Source: Zoogloeaceae bacterium (GTDB lineage Bacteria; Pseudomonadota; Gammaproteobacteria; Burkholderiales; Rhodocyclaceae). From it: a stretch of DNA of 64,000 nucleotides. The translations under genes and the position numbers were made by a program. A model generated the notes under the pieces. It had not been told where the DNA came from, searched no databases, and was given only the letters and a program-made list of their open reading frames with translations. The stretch spans positions 300,194 to 364,193 of the forward strand of contig JACKMA010000009.1 in assembly GCA_024235635.1 (NCBI GenBank), read 5' to 3'. This document shows, piece after piece, positions 25,126 through 32,965 of this stretch. The first letter of the stretch is position 1. Every line of letters begins with the position of its first letter.

Positions 25126-26175
25126 CTAGGGTTCGAACGCATCGGCCGCCAGCATTGCAAGCCGGTCGACCGCTTCTTCGGTGGTGGCCCACGAGCACAT
25201 GAAGCGCGCGGCACCCCCGATGAAGGTATAGAAATGGACGTCGGCTGCCTGCAATTGGTTCGACACCGCTGTCGGCAAATTTACAAATACGCCGTTGGCT
25301 TCGCACGGCGCATGCAACGTAACGCCCGGCAGCCGGACAAGCCTGTCGGCCAGCCGGCGAGCCATTCGATTGGCATGTTCTGCCCGCGCCAGCCATGTCC
25401 CGCTCTCGAGTACGCCGAGCCAGGGCGCGGCCAGGTAGCGCATCTTCGAGGCGAGCTGGCCGGCCTGCTTGCAGCGCCAGGCAAATTCCTCGGACAGCCG
25501 GCGATCGAAGAACACCACGGCCTCGCCCAGGGGCAGGCCCATCTTGGTGCCGCCCAGGCACAGCACATCGACCCCGGCGCGCCAGCTCAGATCGGCCGGA
25601 CTGCAGCCCAGCGCCGCGACGGCATTGGCGAAACGGGCACCATCCATGTGCAGGTGCAGGCCGGCCGCGCGCGCGGCGTGCGAAACCGCTGCGAGCTCCT
25701 GCGGCGTATAGACGGTGCCGAGCTCACTGGCCTGGGTCAGCGATACCACCCGTGGTCTCGGGTAGTGGATGTCGGTTCGCAGATGAACCAGTCGGCCGAT
25801 CTCGGCTGGCACGAGTTTGCCGTCGACGGTCGAAGCACGCAGCAGCTTGGTGCCGTTCGAGAAGAATTCCGGGGCGCCGCATTCGTCGGTCTCGACATGG
25901 GCGCAGTCGGCACAGATGACGCTGTGGTAGGAGCGGCACAGTGACGCCAGCGAGAGCGCGTTGGCAGCCGTGCCGTTAAATACGAAGTAGACGTCGCAGT
26001 CGGTTTCGAATACCTCGCGCAGGCGGTCGCAGACCCGGTGGGTGATCTCGTCGGTGCCGTAGGACGGTTGCCATCCGGCATTCGCGGCGACCAGCGCATC
26101 GATCGCTTCCGGACAAGCCCCGGCGGTGTTGTCACTGGCAAACTGGACCGACAGATCGGTGGTCGCATGGATCAT
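25126..26175 (-). CDS. ltaE: Low-specificity L-threonine aldolase
   Basis: A PLP enzyme that splits L-threonine/allo-threonine to glycine and acetaldehyde. It has 349 aa, normal for the family. FASDNTAGACPEAIDAL opens the fold, LHLHMDGARFANA supplies the Asp contacting the PLP ring nitrogen, and CLGGTKMGLPLGEAVVFF contains the PLP Lys. GGAGGG precedes the ATG at 26175. It lies 34 nt downstream of ubiD on the same strand. Confidence 0.92.
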   Translation of the reverse strand: MIHATTDLSVQFASDNTAGACPEAIDALVAANAGWQPSYGTDEITHRVCDRLREVFETDCDVYFVFNGTAANALSLASLCRSYHSVICADCAHVETDECGAPEFFSNGTKLLRASTVDGKLVPAEIGRLVHLRTDIHYPRPRVVSLTQASELGTVYTPQELAAVSHAARAAGLHLHMDGARFANAVAALGCSPADLSWRAGVDVLCLGGTKMGLPLGEAVVFFDRRLSEEFAWRCKQAGQLASKMRYLAAPWLGVLESGTWLARAEHANRMARRLADRLVRLPGVTLHAPCEANGVFVNLPTAVSNQLQAADVHFYTFIGGAARFMCSWATTEEAVDRLAMLAADAFEP

Positions 26176-26209
26176 CTCGACCCTCCGGCAGGGCAAGCGC
26201 GAGACACGG

Positions 26210-27697
26210 CTACAGCCCGAGCCGTCCCCAGATCTCGTCCACCCGAGCCTTCACCGATGCCGCCATGACGATCGGCCGCCCCCACTCGCGATGGCTCTCG
26301 CCCGGCCATTTGTTGGTGGCATCCAGTCCCATCTTCGAGCCCAGGCCGGGGACCGGACTGGCGAAGTCGAGGTAGTCGATCGGCGTGTTGTCCACGATCG
26401 TGGTGTCGCGCGCCGCATCGACGCGGGTCGTGATCGCCCATATCACCTCCTTCCAGTCGCGCACGTCGATATCGTCGTCGACGACGATGATGAACTTCGT
26501 GTACATGAACTGCCGCAGGAACGACCAGATGCCGAACATCACCCGCTTGGCATGCCCCGGATACTGCTTCTTCATCGACACCACCGCCATCCGGTAGGAG
26601 CAGCCCTCCGGCGGCAGGTAGAAATCCGCGATTTCCGGGAACTGCCGCTGCAGCAGCGGCACGAACACCTCATTGAGCGCGACACCGAGCATCGCCGGCT
26701 CGTCGGGCGGCTTGCCGGTGTAGGTACTGTGATAGATCGGTGACTCGCGCATGGTCATGCGCTCGACCGTGAACACCGGAAAGCTCGCCTGCTCGTTGTA
26801 GTAGCCGGTGTGGTCACCGTAGGGTCCCTCGAGCGCCTCGTCGTCCGGCCGGATGACCCCCTCGAGGACGATTTCCGCACGTGCGGGGACCTGCAGGTCC
26901 GATCCGATACAGTCCGTCAACTCGGTCCTGCCGCCCCGCAGCAGACCAGCGAACTGGTATTCGGACAGGCTGTCGGGCACCGGCGTGACGGCGCCGAGGA
27001 TGGTTGCCGGGTCGCATCCGAGCACCACCGCCACCGGAAACGGAACCCCCGGTTTCGCCCGGCAATGGTCGCGAAAGTCGAGCGCACCGCCACGGTGGGC
27101 AAGCCAGCGCATGATCAGGCGGTTGCGCCCGATCAATTGCTGGCGGTAGATGCCGAGGTTCTGCCGCTTCTTGCCCGGACCGCGCGTCACCACCAATCCC
27201 CACGTGATCAGCGGCGCCACGTCGCCGGGCCAGCAGTGCTGGATCGGCAAGGCGGCCAGATCGACCTGCTCGCCGGCGACCACCACGTGCTGGCATGGCG
27301 CGCGAGCGACCGACTTCGGGTGCATGTTCATGATCTGGCGCAACATCGGCAGCTTTTCCCAGGCGTCGCGCAGTCCCTGGGGCGGCGCAGGCTCCTTGAG
27401 CTGGGACAGCAGCCGGCCGATCTCGCGCAGTGGTGCCTGCCAGCCCGCCGCCGGATCGGCCCCCATGCCCATCGCCACCCGTTCCGGGGTCCCGAACAGG
27501 TTGGCCAACACCGGCATGCTTGCCGGTCGTCCGCCCGTGGTCGCTAGCTCGAACAGCAGCGCCGGACCGCCCGCGCGCAGCACCCGGTCGGCAATCTCGG
27601 TCATCTCGAGACGGGTGTCGACCGGCTCGGAGATGCGCCTGAGTTCCCCGCGCGCCTCGAGTTGACCAATGAAATCACGCAGATCGCTGTATCGCAC
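26210..27697 (-). CDS. ubiD: UbiD, 4-hydroxy-3-polyprenylbenzoate decarboxylase
   Basis: This prenylated-FMN-dependent decarboxylase of ubiquinone synthesis has 495 aa, as in E. coli (497). The family blocks VTRGPGKKRQNLGIYRQQLIG, RWLAHRGGALDF, and EGPYGDHTGYYNE with the catalytic Glu region are intact, and the C-terminus KMGLDATNKWPGE is typical. It begins at GTG 27697 with GGAG upstream. No ubiX is in the window. ubiA and ubiC lie 2 kb away on the same strand, separated by pyrF and a divergent metalloprotease gene. Confidence 0.95.
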   Translation of the reverse strand: MRYSDLRDFIGQLEARGELRRISEPVDTRLEMTEIADRVLRAGGPALLFELATTGGRPASMPVLANLFGTPERVAMGMGADPAAGWQAPLREIGRLLSQLKEPAPPQGLRDAWEKLPMLRQIMNMHPKSVARAPCQHVVVAGEQVDLAALPIQHCWPGDVAPLITWGLVVTRGPGKKRQNLGIYRQQLIGRNRLIMRWLAHRGGALDFRDHCRAKPGVPFPVAVVLGCDPATILGAVTPVPDSLSEYQFAGLLRGGRTELTDCIGSDLQVPARAEIVLEGVIRPDDEALEGPYGDHTGYYNEQASFPVFTVERMTMRESPIYHSTYTGKPPDEPAMLGVALNEVFVPLLQRQFPEIADFYLPPEGCSYRMAVVSMKKQYPGHAKRVMFGIWSFLRQFMYTKFIIVVDDDIDVRDWKEVIWAITTRVDAARDTTIVDNTPIDYLDFASPVPGLGSKMGLDATNKWPGESHREWGRPIVMAASVKARVDEIWGRLGL

Positions 27698-27851
27698 GGA
27701 AGCTCCGCCAGTGGCCAGGCAGCCGTAATCCTAGCCCGGATTGCCGCACCCGTCGCGATCACCACGGCGACGGCGAAAGCGTAAGCATTCCTGTCGATCG
27801 CTTCCAGCAATGGCGTACATGGGTTCCAATCGATACTCGCTTCGCATGACT

Positions 27852-27876
27852 GCGGCCGCTGGTGCCCGGCGGCCGC
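27852..27876 (+). promoter_or_regulatory. Paired GCGGCCGC hairpin in the metalloprotease leader
   Basis: Two GCGGCCGC octamers (27852-27859 and 27869-27876) separated by 9 nt can form an 8-bp stem. The element ends 9 nt before the GGAGG ribosome site of the PEP-CTERM metalloprotease gene. It could act in mRNA stability or translation; each octamer is also self-complementary. Confidence 0.35.
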
Positions 27877-27895
27877 TCGAGCTCACGGAGGATGC

Positions 27896-28840
27896 ATGAA
27901 CAGGAGCAAATGGGGTGCCGTCGGTGCAGCCCTGGCGCTGGCGAGCGCTTCCGCCCACGCGATCACGATCGATTTCGACTACAGCTTCGACGATGGCGCC
28001 AGCCGCCTCAGCAGCGGGCAGCGCGCGATACTCGACTTCGTGGCCGACGAGTTCGGCCGCCGCATCGGTGATTCGCTCGACGCGGCCTTCTACAGCAGCA
28101 TCAACTTCTTCGACCCGGGCGCCGGCTCGGTCGGCGCCAGCCTGCCGCGGGTCAGCCTCGCCAACCAGGCGATTGCCGCCGACAGTCTGCGCATCTACGT
28201 CGGCATTTCGGAACTGGACGGTTTCGGTGCCAGCACGGTCGGCATCAGCGGTCCGGGCGGCGCGTCGGGTAGCACCCTGGACCGAGGCGAATCCGGCGTG
28301 GGCACCACCGACTTCGCGCCCTGGGGCGGCAGCATTGCCTTCGACTCGTCGACCAATTGGTATGTCGATGACGATCCGGCAACCCTGGAGTCGTTCTCCG
28401 GCGTGGACTTCTATTCGATCGCGGTGCACGAACTCGGCCACGTACTCGGCGTCGGCACGTCCGGTTCCTGGTTCGCCCAGATCGGCGCCGGCGGCTTCGA
28501 AGGCAGCGCATCGGTGGCAGCCTACTCGGACGCCTTGGGCAGTCCGCAGGCATCCGTGCCGCTCGATAGCGGCGACGGTCACTGGGCAGAGGGCACGCAG
28601 TCGTTCACGGACGGCGTGCTGAACGAAGCCTCGCTCGACCCGAGCATCCGCTCCGGCCGGCGCAAGGCCTACACCGATCTCGACTGGGCAGCGCTCTCCG
28701 ACGTCGGCTGGGAGGTCGCGCCGGCCAGCGCAGTGCCGGAGAACAGCAGCTTCGCGATGATGCTGGCCGGTCTCGGCGTGCTCGGTGCGAGCTCCCGGCG
28801 ACGTGCGGCGCGTTCCGTCAAGGTTCCCGCCAGCGGTTGA
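27896..28840 (+). CDS. Secreted PEP-CTERM metalloprotease (HExxH, zincin)
   Basis: This 314-aa protein has a signal peptide (about residues 1-22, ending ASAHA), a matrixin-like catalytic domain with HELGHVLG (His178-Glu179-His182), and a C-terminal exosortase signal (about 280-314): VPEN, helix MMLAGLGVLGASS and RRRAAR. The third zinc ligand expected in HExxHxxGxxH is Thr here (GVGTSGSW), as I recall for other PEP-CTERM metalloproteases. The VPEN form deviates from VPEP. GGAGG before ATG 27896 fixes the start. Its 3' end overlaps the convergent pyrF by 23 nt. A role in processing matrix proteins is inference. Confidence 0.87.
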   Translation: MNRSKWGAVGAALALASASAHAITIDFDYSFDDGASRLSSGQRAILDFVADEFGRRIGDSLDAAFYSSINFFDPGAGSVGASLPRVSLANQAIAADSLRIYVGISELDGFGASTVGISGPGGASGSTLDRGESGVGTTDFAPWGGSIAFDSSTNWYVDDDPATLESFSGVDFYSIAVHELGHVLGVGTSGSWFAQIGAGGFEGSASVAAYSDALGSPQASVPLDSGDGHWAEGTQSFTDGVLNEASLDPSIRSGRRKAYTDLDWAALSDVGWEVAPASAVPENSSFAMMLAGLGVLGASSRRRAARSVKVPASG

Positions 28841-29633
28841 TTTCGTCGCGGGTGGCCAATGCCGCGGCGCGGGCCGCGGCGGCATAGTCCTCACCGCGGC
28901 TGGCGTAGATGATCGCCCGCGACGAATTGATCATCAATCCGTTGCCGCTGCGCGTGCGCCCCGCCGTGACAGTGGCCCGGACGTCGCCGCCCTGAGCACC
29001 GACGCCCGGCACCAGCAGCGGCATCTCGCCGACGATCCCGCGTACCCGCGCGATTTCCTGCGGAAACGTGGCGCCGACCACCAGCGCGAGTTGCCCATTG
29101 CGATCCCAGTCGAGCGCGAGTCGGGCCACCCGCTCGAAGACGCGCTCGCCACCGGCTTCAAGAAACTGCAGATCGCTGCCGCCCGGATTGGACGTCCGGC
29201 ACAACAGGATCACGCCCTTGTCAGGCCATGCCAGATAGGGTTCGATCGAATCGTGCCCCATGTATGGATTGACCGTCAGCGCGTCGGCGCCGAAGCGCTG
29301 AAAGGCTTCCACCGCATACTGCTCGGCGGTACTGCCGATGTCGCCGCGCTTGGCGTCGAGGATCACCGGCACATCGGGGTGGCGCTCATGGATATGGGCG
29401 ATCAGCGCTTCCAGTTGGTCCTCGGCCCGGTGCGCGGCGAAATAGGCGATCTGCGGCTTGAACGCGCACACCAGATCGGCGGTCGCGTCGACGATCCCGC
29501 GGCAGAAGGTCAGGATCGCATCGGGCCGGTCGCGCAGCGCAACCGGCAGTCGCGCGGGATCGGGGTCGAGCCCCACGCACAACAGCGTGTCGCGGCGGGT
29601 CCAGCCCTCGTTGATGGCATCGATGAAACGCAT
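28818..29633 (-). CDS. pyrF: Orotidine 5'-phosphate decarboxylase (type 2)
   Basis: The last step of UMP synthesis. The 271-aa length is normal for the larger type-2 class. LCVGLDPDP opens the barrel, VILDAKRGDIGSTAEQYA carries the catalytic Lys and Asp, and VGATFPQEI and PGVGAQGGD are the phosphate-binding elements. ATG 29633 (MRFIDAINEGW) is the family start. The 3' end overlaps the convergent metalloprotease gene by 23 nt. It follows ubiA by 44 nt. Confidence 0.95.
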   Translation of the reverse strand: MRFIDAINEGWTRRDTLLCVGLDPDPARLPVALRDRPDAILTFCRGIVDATADLVCAFKPQIAYFAAHRAEDQLEALIAHIHERHPDVPVILDAKRGDIGSTAEQYAVEAFQRFGADALTVNPYMGHDSIEPYLAWPDKGVILLCRTSNPGGSDLQFLEAGGERVFERVARLALDWDRNGQLALVVGATFPQEIARVRGIVGEMPLLVPGVGAQGGDVRATVTAGRTRSGNGLMINSSRAIIYASRGEDYAAAARAAALATRDEINRWREP

Positions 29634-29677
29634 CGGACGTTCGCTCCTCGGCGAGTCGGACCCGGTCACGGCGCCCC

Positions 29678-30556
29678 TCAGGCACCCACCGGGCGGAACA
29701 GGTAGTCGAGCGCCAGGCCCGCGAAGATCGCGCCGCCGAGCCAGTTGTTGTGCAGGAAGGCCTTGAAGCAAAGCGCCCGGTCGCGATCACGGATCAAGGT
29801 GAAATGGTAGCCCGCGATCACCGACGCCACGGCCAGCCCGCCGAAGTACAGCCAGCCTCGGCCTGCCGCGACGCCGACCCACGCCATCAGCGCCAGCGTC
29901 GCGACATAACAGGTCATCACCGCGGCGACATCGAATCGGCCGAAGGTGATTGCCGACGTACGAATGCCGATCTTGAGATCGTCGGGGCGATCCACCATCG
30001 CATACTCGGTGTCGTAGGCAACCGCCCAGAACACGTTGGCAAGCATCATCACCCAGGCGATCGGCGGCAAGGTCTGCTGCAGGGCAGCGAAGGCCATCGG
30101 AATACCGAAGCCAAAGGCGATCCCGAGGTAGGCCTGCGGGATCGCGAGAAATCGCTTGGTGAATGGGTAGCTGGCCGCCAGGAACAGGGCCGGCACCGAC
30201 AGCCAGATCACCATCCGGTCGAGCGGCAGGATCAGCACGAAGGCGGTCAGCGAGAGCACCGCCGCTAGAATCAGGGCCTCGTGGGTGCTGACCTCGCCGG
30301 TGGCCAGCGGACGATTGCGAGTACGCTCGACGTGAGCGTCGAAATTCCGATCCGCATAGTCGTTGATGACACAGCCGGCCGACCGCATCAGCACCGTGCC
30401 GAGCACGAAGATCCACACCACGAAGGCCGACGGCCGCCCCATGCCGGCGATCCACAGCCCCCACAGCGTCGGCCACAGCAACAGCAGTATGCCGATCGGC
30501 TTGTCCAGCCGCATCAGCCGCTCGTAGAGGGAGAGTCGTTCCGAAATCGTCGTCAT
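29678..30556 (-). CDS. ubiA: 4-hydroxybenzoate polyprenyltransferase UbiA
   Basis: An inner-membrane prenyltransferase of ubiquinone synthesis with 292 aa and about nine membrane helices. The first Asp-rich motif is NDYADRNFDAHVERT (with RPLATGEVS) and the second is YAMVDRPDDLKIGIRT, both canonical. Its start overlaps the ubiC stop by 4 nt (30553-30556), so the pair is translationally coupled. Confidence 0.96.
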   Translation of the reverse strand: MTTISERLSLYERLMRLDKPIGILLLLWPTLWGLWIAGMGRPSAFVVWIFVLGTVLMRSAGCVINDYADRNFDAHVERTRNRPLATGEVSTHEALILAAVLSLTAFVLILPLDRMVIWLSVPALFLAASYPFTKRFLAIPQAYLGIAFGFGIPMAFAALQQTLPPIAWVMMLANVFWAVAYDTEYAMVDRPDDLKIGIRTSAITFGRFDVAAVMTCYVATLALMAWVGVAAGRGWLYFGGLAVASVIAGYHFTLIRDRDRALCFKAFLHNNWLGGAIFAGLALDYLFRPVGA

Positions 30557-31170
30557 CTGGGGTCTTCCGCCATGCCTGCGCCGTCCACCGGGCAGACCGC
30601 AGGTTCGGACGCAATCTTACAGAGTTGCAGGTCCAGGATTGCCGGCAGGAACACCTCGCACACCAGCAGCGCCCGACCTCGCCGGCGGAAGACCGAGCGC
30701 CGGGCCCACAGCACCGTCCCCGGGGCAACGCCGGCAAGGCCGGCGCGTGCGAGCCTCGGGTCGCGATGATCGATGCGACGGACCCGCAGCGGCGCGCGAC
30801 GGATTCGCGGATCGGCGAACAGCGCGGCGCCGAGCGGACGGTTGCCGATGTCGGCAAACAGGCGCCAGCCGCCGCGCAGATTGTGGCGCGGCAGCACAGA
30901 TCGGGCATAGACCACGGGCCGGCCATCGGCAATCAGCACGACCTCCCGCAGCCATGCCAACTCCCCACCACGCAAGCCGAGCAGACGGGCCTCGTCACGA
31001 TGGGGCACGCACAGTCGCTGTGCCAGCACCCGGACCTGCAGATCACGGCAGCGGGCACGAATACGTGCAGTCAGCGATCCCTGGTCGCGCAGCCAGGGGC
31101 GAAGTGCGGCAGTTTCGGCGCAGCGCGTTGGGGCGCGCCGCCAGGATTCTCGTTGTGGACGGGTCTTCAT
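30553..31170 (-). CDS. ubiC: Chorismate lyase UbiC
   Basis: UbiC makes 4-hydroxybenzoate from chorismate. With ATG 31170 (MKTRPQRE) it has 205 aa, against 165 in E. coli; the extra length is N-terminal and in loops. The core motifs align: WLREVVL (Arg binding the ligand), GNRPLGAALF and LLVCEVFLPA (catalytic Glu). It is Arg-rich compared with its neighbours. Coupled to ubiA by a 4-nt overlap. The start could lie a little downstream. A 151-nt gap separates it from dacB with no feature seen. Confidence 0.88.
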   Translation of the reverse strand: MKTRPQRESWRRAPTRCAETAALRPWLRDQGSLTARIRARCRDLQVRVLAQRLCVPHRDEARLLGLRGGELAWLREVVLIADGRPVVYARSVLPRHNLRGGWRLFADIGNRPLGAALFADPRIRRAPLRVRRIDHRDPRLARAGLAGVAPGTVLWARRSVFRRRGRALLVCEVFLPAILDLQLCKIASEPAVCPVDGAGMAEDPR

Positions 31171-31321
31171 CGGGTCGTGCGCAGCGGATTCGCCGCGCAT
31201 TATCCTGGAAACCGGCGTCGGGCACGTTCGAGTTGGGCCCGACGACCCGCCACAAATCGCATGGCGAAGCGAGCGCACGTCTACCGGCGGCGGCTACCCG
31301 GACGATATCTGCACAACCGCC

Positions 31322-32821
31322 CTACTGAACCCTGCCCGCGACTTGCGCGCTGCCGGCGACGGCGTCGCCGGCGCCGAACCACACCCATTCGAGCAGCGCG
31401 TCCTGGGCGGCCCTGCTGGCCCAGGCGGACGGGTCGTTGACCAGCATCGCGACCACGTGACGGACGCCATTGCGGTCGAGAACATAACCGGCGATGGCCT
31501 TGGCCCCATTGATCGATCCGGTCTTGACATGGGCATGGCCGCGCGCGGGACTGGCGCCGAGTCGATGTCGCGCAGTACCGTCGAAGCCGGCGACTGCCAG
31601 CGAGGCGACGAACTCCGGCATCCACGGGCGGGCGAATGCGACATCGAGCATCTGACCGATGGCGCGGGCGCTGATGGTCTCTATCCGCGACAGTCCGGCG
31701 CCGTTTTCGATCACCAGGCCGCCGGTGTCGACGCCCGCCGCCGCAAGCCGCTCGGTGAGCACGCGGGCGCCCGCGGTGACACTGTCCGGGACGCCGCCGG
31801 CGCCGGTGCCGAGGGTTGCCATCAGCAGCCGCGCCTGTACGTTGTTGGACCATTTGTTCATGTCCCGCGCGATCTCGGCCAGTGTCGGCGAACGGTCCAT
31901 CGCCAGCGGCACCGCCTCCGCCGGGGTGACGCCATCGAAGATGCGTCCGGTCAGGCGACCGCCCAGTTCCTTCCACATGCCGGCCACGGCCGCCCGCGAA
32001 TACTCGTCCGGCGGCATCGGCGCAACGTACCATTCGCGCTCGCCGCATTCGTCCCGCCACTCGCCGCCGACCCGGATCACCGGACGGTTGCCCGGCTGGA
32101 TCAACTCGACGTCGAGCCGGTCGTCCCACTCGCCGCAGCCGCCGGCTGCGGGCGTCAGAGCCGACACCACGGCGACGCCATCGAGCGGCGGATCGGCTGT
32201 CAGGCGGGGCGGGCCACCGGCCGCGGTCGGCACGAAGCGCAACCGCAGTGCGGCGAAGTTGATCATCAGCGGATCGGGACCGATGTTGTAGGGGCGCGTG
32301 CCCTTGCCGTCGAACGCCCAGGCATCGTACGGCGGCAGGCGCCACGCGCTGCGATCCATCACGACGTTGCCCTGGATCTCGGTCACCCCCTTCTGCCGCA
32401 GACCGCGCAGCAAGCGCCACAGGCGCTCCAGGGTCAGTGCCGGATCACCTTCGCCGACCAGGTAGAGATTGCCGTCGAGAATGCCATCGACCGGTGCCTG
32501 GTCGGCGAACACGCGGGTCTTCCAGGTATGCGTCGGGCCGAGCACGTCGAAGGCGGCGAAGGTGGTGACCAGCTTCATGACCGACGCCGGATTCATCGCG
32601 CGGTCGACATTGTGGGCGACCTCCGGCGCGTTGCCGCCGATCCTGCGGACCCAGACCGCGACCGATTCCTCGGGAATGTTGACCTTGGCCAGTTCGTCGG
32701 CCACCGGCGCCGGCAGTGCCGCGCCGGCCTCTTGCCCTTCCAGGATGCAAAGGCACGCCAGCACCACCGCGAGGGGCCGGCAGAAGCGAACCGGCAAGGC
32801 CGGCTTGATCGAATGCTGCAT
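31322..32821 (-). CDS. dacB: D-alanyl-D-alanine carboxypeptidase/endopeptidase (PBP4, DacB)
   Basis: A periplasmic peptidoglycan hydrolase. 499 aa with a signal peptide (about residues 1-35). The serine-hydrolase motifs are SVMK (Ser80-Lys83), SNN in MNKWSNNVQ, and KTG in HVKTGSINGAK, in the order of S13 peptidases. The long insert between the first and second motifs (about 100-290) is the usual PBP4 domain insertion. ATG 32821 gives a sensible signal peptide; the longer frame upstream does not. The region 32822-32965 before it holds nothing recognisable. Confidence 0.94.
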   Translation of the reverse strand: MQHSIKPALPVRFCRPLAVVLACLCILEGQEAGAALPAPVADELAKVNIPEESVAVWVRRIGGNAPEVAHNVDRAMNPASVMKLVTTFAAFDVLGPTHTWKTRVFADQAPVDGILDGNLYLVGEGDPALTLERLWRLLRGLRQKGVTEIQGNVVMDRSAWRLPPYDAWAFDGKGTRPYNIGPDPLMINFAALRLRFVPTAAGGPPRLTADPPLDGVAVVSALTPAAGGCGEWDDRLDVELIQPGNRPVIRVGGEWRDECGEREWYVAPMPPDEYSRAAVAGMWKELGGRLTGRIFDGVTPAEAVPLAMDRSPTLAEIARDMNKWSNNVQARLLMATLGTGAGGVPDSVTAGARVLTERLAAAGVDTGGLVIENGAGLSRIETISARAIGQMLDVAFARPWMPEFVASLAVAGFDGTARHRLGASPARGHAHVKTGSINGAKAIAGYVLDRNGVRHVVAMLVNDPSAWASRAAQDALLEWVWFGAGDAVAGSAQVAGRVQ

Positions 32822-32965
32822 GGGAACGAGGACGATTCCAGATGGGTGAAACTTTGCGCCCAACCCTAGCACGAAGCCGCGCCACAAATTGTTACCGGAC
32901 ACCGGATCGGCGGCCGTCACGACGCGCTGCGCGCCGAACGGCCCGCGCCCGACGACGACCGGCGC

